Counted from the stretch's first letter, positions 52,229 to 62,843 are shown. The stretch: 64,000 nt of DNA from DASRLE01 sp963825315 (GCA_963825315.1 CAWGST010000002.1:248001-312000), one strand, 5' to 3'. Numbers and translations are program-made. Notes: generated by a model not told the origin, from the letters alone.

Positions 52229-53631
52229 ATGGCTGCACGCTTTATCACTGTTGATTACGACACACCGCTGATCCTGCCCCCGAATCTGCGCGATTGGGTG
52301 CCGGCAGACCATCTGGCGCATTTCATTCTGGACGCCGTTGAGGAGATGGATTTGCGCCGAATCAAGGTCAACGAAAGGGGCACGGGCAGCGAACAATATC
52401 CACCCCGCATGCTTTTGGCCCTGTTGCTGTATTGCTACGCCACCGGGCTTTTCAGTTCGCGGCGGATCGAACAGGCGACTTACGACAGTGTGCCGGTGCG
52501 GATGATTTGCGGAGACACCCATCCGGACCACGACACCATTTGCACTTTCCGGCGCGAAAACAAAGCGCTGCTGCAAGAGGCCTTTGTGCGGGTGTTGGAG
52601 ATGGCGCAGGCATTGAAGTTTTTGCAGGTTGGTCAAATCACCGTGGCCGTGGACGGGACCAAGGTCATGGCCAATGCCAGCAAGCACTCCGCCGTCAGCT
52701 ACGAACACGCGGGCAAAACCATCGAACAACTGGACCTGGAGGTCAAGGAACTGATGGCCAAAGCCGAGCAGGCCGACAGCACGCCGTTGCAAGACGGGCT
52801 GAGTATTCCCGAAGAAATCACCCGCCGCCAGGAGCGCAAAGCCGCGCTGCAAAAAGCGCGGGCCGAGATTGAAGCCCGCGCCCAGGCGCGCTACGCCATC
52901 GAGTTGGCCGAACACGAGAAGAAACTGGCCGAGCGGGCCGCCAAAGAAAAACGGGGTGAAGGAATCCGCGGCCAACCACCCAAAGCGCCGACGCCCGAAC
53001 CCGGTCCCAGCGATCAATATAATTTCACCGACCCGCAGAGCCGGATCATGAAAGCGGGCAGCGGCCCACATTTTGAGCAGAGCTACAACGCCCAAGCGGC
53101 CGTGGAAGTAGACAGCCGCTTGATCGTGGGAGAGCGAGTCAGCCAGGCGTGCAACGACAAACAGGAACTGGCCCCCACTGTGGCGGCGGTGGCCGCCCCG
53201 GTGGAATCGGTCGCGGACGTTTTGGCCGACAGCGGATTTTACAGCGAAGCGGCGGTGCGTGCCGTGGAACAAACACCCACAGGCCAACCTACCGGGACGA
53301 CCGTCTATGCGGCGTTAGAAAAGAAAGAACACCATCGCACCGTCAGCGATCTGGAAAAGAAGGATGAGCCGGCGGCGCCGCCCCGGGAGCCGGGTTGAGC
53401 GAGGTGATGAAGCACCGGCTGAAAACGAAGGATGGCAAAGCCAAGTACAAATTGCGGCAGCAGACGGTGGAACCGGTCTTTGGCATCATCAAGAGCGTGA
53501 TGGGATTCCGGCAATTTCTGCTGCGCGGACTGGAAAAGGTCGGGCTGGAATGGCAGTGGGTCTGCGTCGCCTACAACCTCAAACGGTTACACATCTTGCG
53601 AGCGGGAGTGAAACTGGCCGAACCAGCCTGA
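52229..53631 (+). CDS. IS1182-family transposase, frame broken near its end
   Basis: About 467 aa if the break is mended. The first frame (52229-53398) has ILPPNLRDWVPADHLAHFIL, CGDTHPDHDTICTFRREN, VAVDGTKVMANASKHSAVSY and VLADSGFYSEAAV, the IS1182 pattern. It ends at TGA 53396. The second frame (53395-53631) gives SEVMKHRLKTKDGKAKYKL, QTVEPVFGIIKSVMGFRQF. A single missing C in the CCCC run near 53384 would restore PGAGLSEVMKHR. No good slippery heptamer is visible, so a base loss or a read error is more likely than programmed shifting. Confidence 0.85.
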
Positions 53632-53818
53632 GAATCCAAGAAAAGGAGCCGGGCTAAACATAAACGGACCCGCTTTTCAATTGATAAGCTTCCCGGAATC
53701 TTTTGGTCCGACAGAAGTGGTTTTTTTCGGTCTCGTCAATTCCATACTATAGGCCCCAATAGCGGATTACGTGAAAGCCGGAGAAAAAAGCTCCTCCTCA
53801 AGTCCGACAGGCTGCTAG

Positions 53819-53961
53819 TATTACTCTGTTAAGTTGCGCAAACTGCGAGTGAAGAATGAAATGTGTTGAAAGAGCAAAATCCGGTCGCCCAATCGCGGTT
53901 TTCGTCAATGTTTATGGGCATTTCATGCTTTTTTTCCGATCTTATACTTAACAAAGTAATA
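53819..53961 (-). mobile_element. 143-bp MITE, right copy (inverted)
   Basis: Reverse complement of 49637-49779 without a difference I could see. CTAG on both sides; the right CTAG (53962-53965) leads into GGACTGACC, the continuation of the entry site. Confidence 0.8.
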
Positions 53962-54009
53962 CTAGGGACTGACCTTTTGATGGTGCGGACTGCTGCCGCA
54001 AGCGGGATT

Positions 54010-55359
54010 TCACCGGGGAGCGGGATGAATCAGGGCGAGGCGGGCGGCGGCCTCCTGGGCGGTGATATGATCCAGATTCTCCAGGGCCGTGATCGACCCC
54101 GTCATCGTCGCCGTCGCGGGCGAGGTGCCTTGGATGAGCCATTCCGCCCCGCCCCAAACCACCATCGCGGTTCCAGGCTCCATGGCCTGGACGAAACTTC
54201 CGTTGTCCGCCCAAGGCGCCAGTTGTCCGTTGGCAGCGGAGGCCGTCACGGCCAGAACCCCCGGATAAGCGGCGGGATAAGTGGCCTCGGTTCCTGGCGT
54301 GTTGCCGGACGCGGCTACAAATTGAATGCCTTTTCCCACGGCTTCCTCAATTAAACTCTGCAACATCGGGCTGTTCCCGGTGCCGCCCAAGCTCAGATTA
54401 ATGGGATTGGCCCCCCCGTTGATGGCGGAGAGGATTCCTTCCATGACATCGTAGGTCGTGGTGCTTGCGCCGTTTCCATAAACGTCCACCGGCAGAATCA
54501 TGCTCGGATTGGCCGCCATGGAACCGAGCATGGTTTCGAGCATGCTGGTGCCGTGCGACGGTTGGTCCGTCGGCGCATCGGGCGCGCCAACGACACTCAC
54601 GGGCGTCAGCATGTACTTCTGGAATTCGGCCGGCGGATCGACCGCCGTGTCAACCAATCCGACAACCGGGCCGTTGACCACCGGCGGATTAAGATTGAAC
54701 AAAGGACCCGCCGGAGCCGGGCCGGCCTGCGTCACCTGGACGGGTGTCGGCCGGTCCACCGAGTAATTGGAATCCACGGCGGCGACCAACGGGTCGGAGG
54801 CCAGGGATTGAAGGGCGGCGTCCGTCGTGCTGCCATCGGCGAATTGCAGGCGATAGAGGCCGAGCTTGTCATCGCGGCGGATAATCTTCGCGCCGAGCTG
54901 TTTGGCCAGTTGGTCAATGGAATTCGTCGGATTGCGCTTAAGCTTGACCAGCAGCTCATTGGGGATGCGGTAATCCTTTTTTTCGGCCTGGACCATCTGC
55001 GTGGCGGCGGTGGAGGCGGTCTGAAAGACAAACAGCCGCCAGACGCCATTGGTTTCGTCTCTGAAATAATTAAGTTTGCCCAGCAACCGCCGCAACGCTT
55101 CATCCTGCGGCAAGTTTTTAAACTTGGCCGAAACCTCTTGCGTTGTGCCAGGCTCCACATAAACCTTCCAACCCGTGGCCGACGCAATTTTTCTCAAGAG
55201 CTTGGGCAGGTCCCATTTTTGGATTTCGGCATCTACCTGATTTTGTTTGACGCGCCAGGAGAGGGCATTGGTATCAATCGCGGGGGCGGGGCTGCCAGCC
55301 ACTGCCAGAGGCAGCGCCAGGCAAACCAAACCAAACAACAATCGCGGAAGCTTCCTCAT
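54010..55359 (-). CDS. Secreted S8 subtilase with N-terminal STN domain
   Basis: 449 aa. Signal peptide MRKLPRLLFGLVCLALPLAVAGS. Residues about 48-115 form an STN-like fold (LPKLLRKIASATGWKVYVEP, LRRLLGKLNYF). Residues about 130-200 look like an S8 propeptide (NELLVKLKRNP, LGLYRLQFADG). Catalytic domain: VVGLVDTAVD (Asp), PSHGTSMLETMLGS (His), INLSLGG, FVAASGN (oxyanion Asn) and IQGTSPATAT (Ser), all present. An exported serine protease. STN domains are usual in secretins and TonB receptors, so the pairing is unusual. The stop is 45 bp from the IS nest. Confidence 0.85.
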   Translation of the reverse strand: MRKLPRLLFGLVCLALPLAVAGSPAPAIDTNALSWRVKQNQVDAEIQKWDLPKLLRKIASATGWKVYVEPGTTQEVSAKFKNLPQDEALRRLLGKLNYFRDETNGVWRLFVFQTASTAATQMVQAEKKDYRIPNELLVKLKRNPTNSIDQLAKQLGAKIIRRDDKLGLYRLQFADGSTTDAALQSLASDPLVAAVDSNYSVDRPTPVQVTQAGPAPAGPLFNLNPPVVNGPVVGLVDTAVDPPAEFQKYMLTPVSVVGAPDAPTDQPSHGTSMLETMLGSMAANPSMILPVDVYGNGASTTTYDVMEGILSAINGGANPINLSLGGTGNSPMLQSLIEEAVGKGIQFVAASGNTPGTEATYPAAYPGVLAVTASAANGQLAPWADNGSFVQAMEPGTAMVVWGGAEWLIQGTSPATATMTGSITALENLDHITAQEAAARLALIHPAPR

Positions 55360-55404
55360 CCATTGCCAGATTAAGCCGGGAAGCGGCGGAATGCAATTCC
55401 ATCC

Positions 55405-57256
55405 TCAGGCCAAAACCAGCAAATGAATGTCATCCGGCAGGTTGTCCGAAATCTCCCGAATAATATTGCCGCGCAGCAGGTTAACCAGGCCCCGGCGCTC
55501 CGGCGCGCCCAGAATCAGATAGGACGCGCCCATCGTGGCCGTTATGTCCACAATCGTATCAGCCACCGAATCGCTTACCGCGTAACACGGATAGACCGGG
55601 TGTCCCTCCGCCTTGTTTTTTGCATAAAGAAAAAGCTCGCGCGCCTCCTTGTCTTCCTGCCATTTCCGTTTGTAGTCCTGCGCGGTCAGAACGGGCAGCG
55701 TGCGGATGAAGAGCAAATAAAGCGGACGATGCGTTTGCCTGGATTCATCAATCGCAAAATCGAGCGTTCTTCCCAAACCGCGAATGGCGCACATCATCGG
55801 CGGCCCCGGGGCCTCTTCCGTCTTATAGGTAAAGGTCGTGACTGAAGCTGCTGGTTTCGACCCCGCTGCCATGGCCGCCGCGGCGATTTGGGCCGCCCTC
55901 GCCCGCTGGGCATATTCGACGGCCAAACCGCGCAAAACCAACCCGATGGCAAGCACGGTCATGGCAAACAGCCGGGCCGAGGACTTGTCCACAAAGAGCG
56001 AAAGCTCGATGGCGAGCATGATGAGAAAGGTGAAGAACATCAGTGTGCGCTCCCAGGTCCCCAAGCCCAGCTTGTGGTCGGTGCTGCAGGCGCCCAGGTT
56101 GGTGGCGATGGCCCCGACCACGCCGACGGCGTAAAGTTCCGCCAGACCGCTCACGTCCCTTACAGTCAATACTAATATTACCGGGATGACCGTCGCCACC
56201 AGCAGGCCCAGGTGAGGCACGCCGAATTCGTTCAGTTTTTGAAACCGCGGCGGCAATTCACCGTCACGCGACATGAGGAAGGAGATGCCGATCAACGCCA
56301 CAATGGCAGTGTTGACCGCTGAAAGCAGAAGAAAACCGAAGACGAGGCTCACCAGCCAGCCGGCGATATAGCCGGCCGTGTGGCCGAGAGCGCCGGTCAC
56401 AAAGATCTGGCCCATGTAGCGCAGCATGTAATCCCGCACGCCAAGGGCGCCGGCAGCATTGACATTGGGATTGTTGGCGTCGCTGGAGTCAATGGTCAGG
56501 CCATTCAGAGAGTGCATGGCCAAACTCAGCAAGGCCGTGAAAATGCACACCTCCAGCATGACCCAAAGAATGGCGGGCGTGGATGTTCTTGAAACATTGG
56601 GGTTGGCATCGCTGCATCCCTTGTTGAGTTTCATCACGCCCGTCGAATTGGCAATGGCTTCCACGCCGGATAGAGCCAGCACCACCCCGACAAACCCTTT
56701 CCAGTTCTTGAAAAAGCCGCCGCTCAAGGGTTGCAAGTTATGTATTGCATGCGGCAGATGCGGAATGGAAAAAAGCGCCAGCAGCAGCACCACCACCGCC
56801 GTTGGCAGTGAAACGAGGATGGCCAGACTGCCGGTATGCCGCGGACCGAAGATATTCAACGCCCCGATCAGCCCAATCGCCAGGGCCGCGAAGATTTCAG
56901 GATGCGGCACGCCCAGGTATGTCGAACGCCGACAACGCGCTGAGGGCCGCCGTCACGATGTAGTCGGCAATCAAGAGAAACGCGCCGACAATGGAGACAA
57001 TCTCCGATCGATGGCGCACGCTGGCATAGACTCCGCCCCCATCGGGATAGTGCCGGCAAATCACCATATAATTGACGCCCACCAAGGCGGTGAGCAGGCA
57101 CATCGCGGCAATGAGCCAGAAGGAACTGTATCCGCCAACGGCGAAGGCCAGCCCAATGACGTAGGCTTTGCTCGTGCCCCAATCCCCGTAGAGAATGGCG
57201 GCGGCCCGGGGCACATCCACGTTGCGGGGCCGTCGAGTGGTACTGGCTACAATCAT
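55405..57256 (-). CDS. APC-family permease with C-terminal USP domain (one frame break)
   Basis: About 616 aa over two frames. The first frame, from ATG 57256 (MIVASTTRRPRNVDVPRAAA), gives GDWGTSKAYVIGLAFAVGGY and ADYIVTAALSALSAFD. The second (from 56910) gives PHPEIFAALAIGLIGALNIFG and the remaining helices. One extra A at about 56918-56920 breaks the codon after SAFD (expected DYLGVPHPE). The C-terminal about 150 residues look like a universal-stress domain (ASYLILGAPERRGLVNLLRG). Amino-acid or polyamine carrier; substrate not predictable. Between amt and the subtilase. Confidence 0.82.
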
Positions 57257-57288
57257 CAGATGGAATGCAAGTTACGATGCCCGCCGGC

Positions 57289-58637
57289 TCAATCGCTGCG
57301 CGTCGCGCCTTTGTCGGTTAAGTGAAAGTCAGGGTAACATTCAGCGCCCATTTCAGGAAGATCCAGCCCGGCAATTTCGTCCTCCCGTTTGGAACGCAAC
57401 GGGACGATGAAATTCGATATTTTAAACCAAAGCAACGCGAAGAGACCGATAAAAATCAGGCAGGTCAACGCGCCCACGGCTTGCGCGCCCAATTGTGACC
57501 AGTCGTTGGCCGGACTGCCAAAAAGCGTTCCAAACGCGCCCGCCACGCCAATTTCCGAACCGTCTTTTGCCAGGGTGTGAATCCCGTTCCAGCCGGCCCC
57601 GTAACCGCCATTGGCCAACAGGCCGATGCTCAGAACTCCCCAGGCGCCGCCGACCCCATGCACAGAAATCGCCCCCACCGGATCATCCACTTTCATCTTC
57701 CCTTCAAAAAAGAGGACGGAATAAACCACCAGGATGCCCGCGACCGCGCCAATGATCACCGCTCCTGCCGGACTGACAAAGGCGCACGGCCCCGAAATCG
57801 CGACCAATCCGGCCAGCATCCCATTGCACAGCATCGAAGGATCAGGCTTGCGAAACTTCGTAATCACGACCACGTACGCGCCGACCGTGCTCGTGGCTGA
57901 CGCCAGCACAGTGTTGACCATAATGATCGCCACCCGCTCATGGCCCCCGGCCAGCGCCGGACCGAGGTTGAAGCCGAACCAGCCGAAGGCCAGGATCAAT
58001 GTTCCCAGCGCCACATAAACCAGATTATGCCCCGGCATCGGGCGGGGCCGTCCATCGCGGGAGTATTTGCCGAGGCGAGGCCCCAGCATGGCCGCGCCCG
58101 CCAAGCCGATGACGCCTCCAGCCATGTGTACCACCGATGACCCCGCAAAATCCACATAGCCGTGGCCCAGGCCAAAACTCTGCCCCAACTGCGAGAGCCA
58201 GCCGCCTCCCCAAACCCAATTGCCGAACAGCGCAATCGGCAGCGCCCCGGCCCAGATGCCGTACAGTATAAAACTGGGGAACCTCCACCGCTCGGCCATG
58301 ACGCCAGCCGGAATGGCCACCGCCACCGCCACGACGGCCGCTTGATAAAAGAACAATCGAAGAATCATCGGATCAAGAACCGAATGGAACCTGGCTTGCT
58401 GTGGACTAACACCCATGGCGAGGCGAACGTGGCCGAATGGCACAATGCGCCGCCAAACATGAGGGCGAATCCGCAAACCCAAAATCCAAGAATGCTGAGG
58501 GGGTAAATCATGAAATTCATCGTGACAACCTGCCCGGCATTTTTGGCCCGGCACAAGCCGGATGTCACGAGGGCAAATCCCCCCTGCATGAGCATGACGA
58601 GCACCCCTGCCAGGAGCACCCATGTTATTCGGATCAT
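57289..58637 (-). CDS. amt: Ammonium transporter Amt (one frame break)
   Basis: About 449 aa. Start ATG 58637 (MIRITWVLLAGVLVMLMQGGFAL) overlaps the stop of the phosphatase-kinase gene (ATGA). First frame to about 58390 (LCRAKNAGQVVTMNFMIYPLS); second frame from DPMILRLFFYQAAVV on. One base is missing between them near 58370-58400. Conserved Amt features: VDFAGSSVVHMAGGVIGLAG, AFGWFGFNLG and DDPVGAISVHGVGGAWG (pore His). Imports ammonium; normally regulated by PII (GlnK), a gene for which lies at 63712. Confidence 0.87.
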
Positions 58638-60427
58638 TTCTTTCCATGGTGGTTGATATACCAAACAATCAGCAGGAAACCGACAATCTGGCACAGGATA
58701 AACAGCAGAATCAACGGCAAAAGACGAAACCGGCTTTTCCACAGTTGCGGCCTTTGCAGACGCCTGAAACGTTCGACCAACTCGACTTTCTCATAATCGT
58801 CCAATTCCGCCTTCATGGCAGCGGCCGAAGGATGGCGGTCCGCCGGATCGCGTTCCATGGCGTGAAGAATGATTTCTTCCACCGCCGGGGTCAGCTTTGG
58901 GTTGATTTTGCGCGGAGCAGCGGGATCACCGGTCAGCCGCGCGTTCATCACCGCGTAAGGACTCTCCCCTTCAAAGGGCGCCGCGCCGGTACACATTTCA
59001 TAGAGGATCGCGCCGAGCGCGTAAATGTCCGTCCGCTCGTCGCCGCGTTTGCCCTTGACCTGCTCCGGCGCCATGTAATCCGGCGTTCCCATGCTGGGAG
59101 AAAAACCGACGAAGGTGATGCGGCGCATTTTCAGGGATTTGGCGATGCCAAAATCCATGATGCGGATGCTCCCGTCATTGCAGATCATGATGTTCTGCGG
59201 CTTGAGATCGCGATGCACAATTTTATGAAAGTGCATGTAATCGAGCGCTTCGCAAATGCGGCTGGCAATTTTCACCGCATCCCGCTCCGGCAAGGGATGG
59301 ACTTCGCGCATGAGCGCGCTCAGGGTCTGGCCCTGCAAGTATTCCATCACGATATAGGGACGGCTCTTTTTCTCCGGCTCGACGGCAAAGATTCTCAGGA
59401 TGTAGGGATGGTGCAGCATCTTGCCGATTTCCTCCTCGCGCTCGAAGCGGAAGGAAGCAGACGCATCGCTTTCAAATTGCATGAACGGCACCTTGATGGC
59501 CACGGTCAGTCCCGTTTGAAGGTCGTTCGCCTTGAAAATGGAGGCCATGCCGCTTCGGTTGATCAGGTCGGTGATCTCGAAACGATCATCCAGCATCTGG
59601 CCGGGTTGGATTTCATTGCTCACAGAAGGCGTGCTTGCTTTTACGTAATACGGCGCGCCGCGATAAAAATGGCGGTGTTCAATCTCATTAATTCGGATCA
59701 GTTGAACTGAAACATTGTCCTCCGCCCCCCGCTTTTCGGCCAGCGCGATCAATTCCGCGCACGCCTGGGCCGGGGCAAGATGCTCGGCAACATCGCAAAT
59801 CTCGTCGTCCAGCACAACGGAATAAAGTCCGTCGGTGCATTGCACCAGCACGTCTCCCTTGGCCAGCGTTTGTTTGAAGACGTCATAGCCGCAGATCAAA
59901 TCCTGCCCAATGCTGCGCGTAATCATCGAACGCATCGGACTGGCCATGGCGTCGCGTTCCTTGACCAGCCCCAATTTGACCTGGAGCGCCACATAGCTGT
60001 GATCGGACGTCAAGCGCCGCAGCGTCCCATTGCGAATCAAATAGACCCGCGAATCTCCCACGTGTCCGATCGAGATTTCATCATTTCGAAAAATCGAAAC
60101 CGTCAACGTTGTCGCCATCCGTCCTTCCTCGCGGCGGTGCATCGAGGCGTCATAGACAAGCTTGTTGGCCTCGTTGAAAATTTTGCGCAGCAAATCGGCC
60201 GGCTCCGTTTCCACCGCGGTGCCCTTGAAGGCGTTGACCGTGGTTTGCACCGCGAGTTGGCTGGCGACTTCGCCTTGTCCGGTGCCTCCCACCCCGTCGG
60301 CGATCACAGCCGCGATGCCCACCGTCCGCACCAATTCCGGCGTGTCCGGCTGCCAAAACCCGATGCAGTCCTCATTCTTTTCGCGAACCGGCCCGGTTAC
60401 GGACAATTGGGCGTAAGTCAAATCCAT
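58634..60427 (-). CDS. PP2C phosphatase-Ser/Thr kinase fusion, membrane-anchored
   Basis: 597 aa. Residues about 1-250 are a PP2C phosphatase: GPVREKNEDCIG, VIADGVGGTGQGE, SIGHVGDSRVYLI, VQCTDGLYSVV and GAEDNVSVQLI carry the metal-binding Asp residues. Residues about 275-535 are a kinase: NRSGMASIFKAND (degenerate Gly loop), VAIKVPF (Lys), IVHRDLKPQNIMI, IMDFGIAKS and YMAPEQVKG. A C-terminal helix (LLPLILLFILCQIVGFLLIVW) anchors it to the membrane. One protein can thus add and remove phosphate. Its stop overlaps the start of amt, implying coupled synthesis and a role in controlling that transporter or its neighbours (inference). Confidence 0.9.
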   Translation of the reverse strand: MDLTYAQLSVTGPVREKNEDCIGFWQPDTPELVRTVGIAAVIADGVGGTGQGEVASQLAVQTTVNAFKGTAVETEPADLLRKIFNEANKLVYDASMHRREEGRMATTLTVSIFRNDEISIGHVGDSRVYLIRNGTLRRLTSDHSYVALQVKLGLVKERDAMASPMRSMITRSIGQDLICGYDVFKQTLAKGDVLVQCTDGLYSVVLDDEICDVAEHLAPAQACAELIALAEKRGAEDNVSVQLIRINEIEHRHFYRGAPYYVKASTPSVSNEIQPGQMLDDRFEITDLINRSGMASIFKANDLQTGLTVAIKVPFMQFESDASASFRFEREEEIGKMLHHPYILRIFAVEPEKKSRPYIVMEYLQGQTLSALMREVHPLPERDAVKIASRICEALDYMHFHKIVHRDLKPQNIMICNDGSIRIMDFGIAKSLKMRRITFVGFSPSMGTPDYMAPEQVKGKRGDERTDIYALGAILYEMCTGAAPFEGESPYAVMNARLTGDPAAPRKINPKLTPAVEEIILHAMERDPADRHPSAAAMKAELDDYEKVELVERFRRLQRPQLWKSRFRLLPLILLFILCQIVGFLLIVWYINHHGKK

Positions 60428-60530
60428 CTGGCATCCTGTTTGATAAATACTTGCTTCGTCAAGACGGCAAACCGGCTGCCTCGTCGAAGGCAGCCGGCTT
60501 GTTGATGTTTGCGAATAATCTGCCTTCAGC

Positions 60531-62537
60531 CTACGCCAGGCCAGGCTTGGCGGTCAGAATAATCTCCTTGCCTCTCGACTTGCTGGTTGTGGCGAGGTAA
60601 ATGGCCCCGAAAATGATCCACAGCAAGGATACGCCGAGCGCAATGTAAGGCTCCTTGACACTCATGCCAGCAACACTAAACGGGCCAATCAAGTAGAACA
60701 ACATGCAACCGAAGTTGGCCAGCAGTCCGAACACCGGGACGACCACATGTTTGAACCCGTGGAAACTGTGGTGCTCGCGGAAGGCCACGATGGCCACGAT
60801 GCAGGTGGTCATATAGAGCAGGAACGTGCCAAAGTTGCTGATCAGCGTGATGATGAGCACGCTGTTGGGCAGCGTCACGTAAGCGTGCGGCGAGAAAATG
60901 CCGATGCTGTACCAGAAATTGTGCTTGTCCAGGGCCGCCATGTCCGAGCTTTGACCGCCCAGATAGACTACGGTCGTCAGGATGCCGACAATGATCGAGA
61001 TAAACGCCAGGAACCAGACCGCGCGATGCGGTGAGAGTGTCCTGCCGTGCAACAGGCCGAACTGCTGGGGGACTTCCTCATCGCGGCCCATGGCATACGT
61101 CACGCGCGCCCCCGTGTTCATGCAGGAGAGGGTGGTGCCAATCAGGGCGAGGAATACGGTAAACGCCTCTATCAACATGAAGGCCTTGCCCGCCGAATAA
61201 CTGCCAAATGCCCAGGTGCCGACCAGTACCATCATATCCCCGATGGGCGCGCCGGACGCGCCGGCATTGGACATGGTGTAACCACTATTCAAGAAATAAT
61301 TGGCCGCGAAATACTCGAACAGGTAACAAACCGCGCCTTGAATCGCCAATGACAGCAAGACAGCGCGCCCGATGTCCTTCTTTGGGTTCTTGGCCTCTTC
61401 ACCCATGGCTGAGACCGATTCGAAACCAACCAGCAGAAGAATCGCCACGCAGGCCTGGACCAGCACGGAACCAAACGAATGGGGTGCCACGACGGAGCCG
61501 GCGCTCGTGTGGAAATTGAACGTCTTTGGGTCTTGTGCGGTTCCCGCTCCGCTCACCGCGTCCGCAGGTTTGTAGCTCAGGACGAAGGGGTCGGGGGTTT
61601 CCTTGCCCTCTTTCACAATCACATTGCCCTTGTCGTCTGCCTTCCAAGCCGGATAGGGGTCGCCTTCTCCGAGGCCAAGGGCGGTCAAACTGGCCAGCTC
61701 AACGGCGTTGGTGTTCTTGGTCTTGTCCAAGTCATCCTTGGCCACCTGGCGGTCCTGCATCTTGAATATGGGTTGCTTCTTGTCATCCACTTTGGGTGAG
61801 TTGTCGGCCCAAGTGTCCTGGACCGGTTTGCCTTTATCATCGGTGACAACGACTTGCGCCACATTGTAATTGACCGGTGTTCCATTGGAGAGGTGCCAGC
61901 CAACGGAGCCGTCAGGATGACTGGAGCGATAGGCGATGGCCATGATGGCAAAAGTCACCAGCGCGCAAATTTGGATGACGTTAATCGCCATATTGACGGC
62001 GGTCGTGCCGTTGACGCCGCGGTAGGCGATATAGCCAACCCCGAGGGCGAACACGACGCAGAAGAGCCACATGAACAAAGGACTGTTGTAGGTTCCGCTG
62101 AAGGTGTCCGGCCACAACTGGCCGGCCAGCCAGCCGGCCAGAATGGCGGTCACACCCACCATCAATCCGGTATAAATCCAGTAATACAAGTGGCTGTTCC
62201 AACCCGTGAAAAACTTGATCAGCCGCGCCCACTTGAAGGCTTTGGCTTTGGACAGGAAGGCTTGCTCGGCGTAAAGATAGGAAGAGCCCGCGCCGGGATA
62301 CAGTTTTGACAGCTCCGCATAGCTCAGGGCGGTGGCGAAGCACAAAAGCAGCGCGAACACGATTCCGATCCACATGGCGCAGCCGGCGGTCGGCGCGCCG
62401 TACAGTGACTGCTCTTGATATGTGAGCCACAGAAATGCCCCTGGCGCGATGAGCGCCATGGCATTGATCGTCAAGCCGGTCAGCCCAAGTGTGGGCTTCA
62501 TTTCTGTCTTCGGTGGTGATGATGGTGGTGTAGGCAT
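60531..62537 (-). CDS. APC-family amino-acid permease with large insertion
   Basis: 668 aa. Helix 1 and its unwound motif: LTINAMALIAPGAFLWLTYQ; later SYAELSKLYPGAGSSYLYAEQ, GFESVSAMGEEAKNPKKDIGRAV and RVTYAMGRDEEVP. The family is normally 450-550 residues. Between helices about residues 210 and 345 a hydrophilic segment (VVVTDDKGKPVQDTWADN, then KDDLDKTKNTNAVELASL) is inserted, probably on the periplasmic side. Substrate unknown. Confidence 0.88.
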   Translation of the reverse strand: MPTPPSSPPKTEMKPTLGLTGLTINAMALIAPGAFLWLTYQEQSLYGAPTAGCAMWIGIVFALLLCFATALSYAELSKLYPGAGSSYLYAEQAFLSKAKAFKWARLIKFFTGWNSHLYYWIYTGLMVGVTAILAGWLAGQLWPDTFSGTYNSPLFMWLFCVVFALGVGYIAYRGVNGTTAVNMAINVIQICALVTFAIMAIAYRSSHPDGSVGWHLSNGTPVNYNVAQVVVTDDKGKPVQDTWADNSPKVDDKKQPIFKMQDRQVAKDDLDKTKNTNAVELASLTALGLGEGDPYPAWKADDKGNVIVKEGKETPDPFVLSYKPADAVSGAGTAQDPKTFNFHTSAGSVVAPHSFGSVLVQACVAILLLVGFESVSAMGEEAKNPKKDIGRAVLLSLAIQGAVCYLFEYFAANYFLNSGYTMSNAGASGAPIGDMMVLVGTWAFGSYSAGKAFMLIEAFTVFLALIGTTLSCMNTGARVTYAMGRDEEVPQQFGLLHGRTLSPHRAVWFLAFISIIVGILTTVVYLGGQSSDMAALDKHNFWYSIGIFSPHAYVTLPNSVLIITLISNFGTFLLYMTTCIVAIVAFREHHSFHGFKHVVVPVFGLLANFGCMLFYLIGPFSVAGMSVKEPYIALGVSLLWIIFGAIYLATTSKSRGKEIILTAKPGLA

Positions 62538-62843
62538 ATCTTTTTTTATTCTATTTTAATTTATTTCGTTCGTTTCATTATTGATTCTTTTGTTGTCGTG
62601 CTTGAATCCGTCAGGCTCTAAGCAGTTGAGATGCCATCCGTTATTGATGGGCGTGGACGGGTTGCGCTGACAGGGGGGGCTATTGCGCCTAATCCCTCTC
62701 AATCAGCGTGTTAAGAAAGTATTAATAATGGCGCGAACGGGGGGCGGCGGGAGGCGGGCAAAAGTTGCTTTTTGCCCACCCTGCCTAAAACAGAGGTGAT
62801 GGAAATCGCCAGAAGCCCGAATGACCGCGGGGCTGGCCGGGGG
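62538..62843. other. Intergenic between APC permease and USP
   Basis: 306 bp. The first 60 bp are AT-rich and hold a plausible promoter for the permease gene on the minus strand. Nothing else recognised. Confidence 0.4.

Larger units (their letters stand above)
51153..53814 (+). mobile_element. IS1182-family element carrying an IS630 insertion
   Basis: Ends CAGCCTGTCGGACTT (51153) and AAGTCCGACAGGCTG (53800-53814), CTAG at both borders. 2,662 bp in all, 1,660 bp without the IS630 and its TA. The IS630 copy sits in the short leader between the left end and the transposase gene. Confidence 0.85.

Noticed and set aside
53384..53398. Programmed -1 frameshift in the IS1182 transposase
   Set aside because: No X-XXY-YYZ heptamer in the right phase; a lost C in the CCCC run explains the break more simply.
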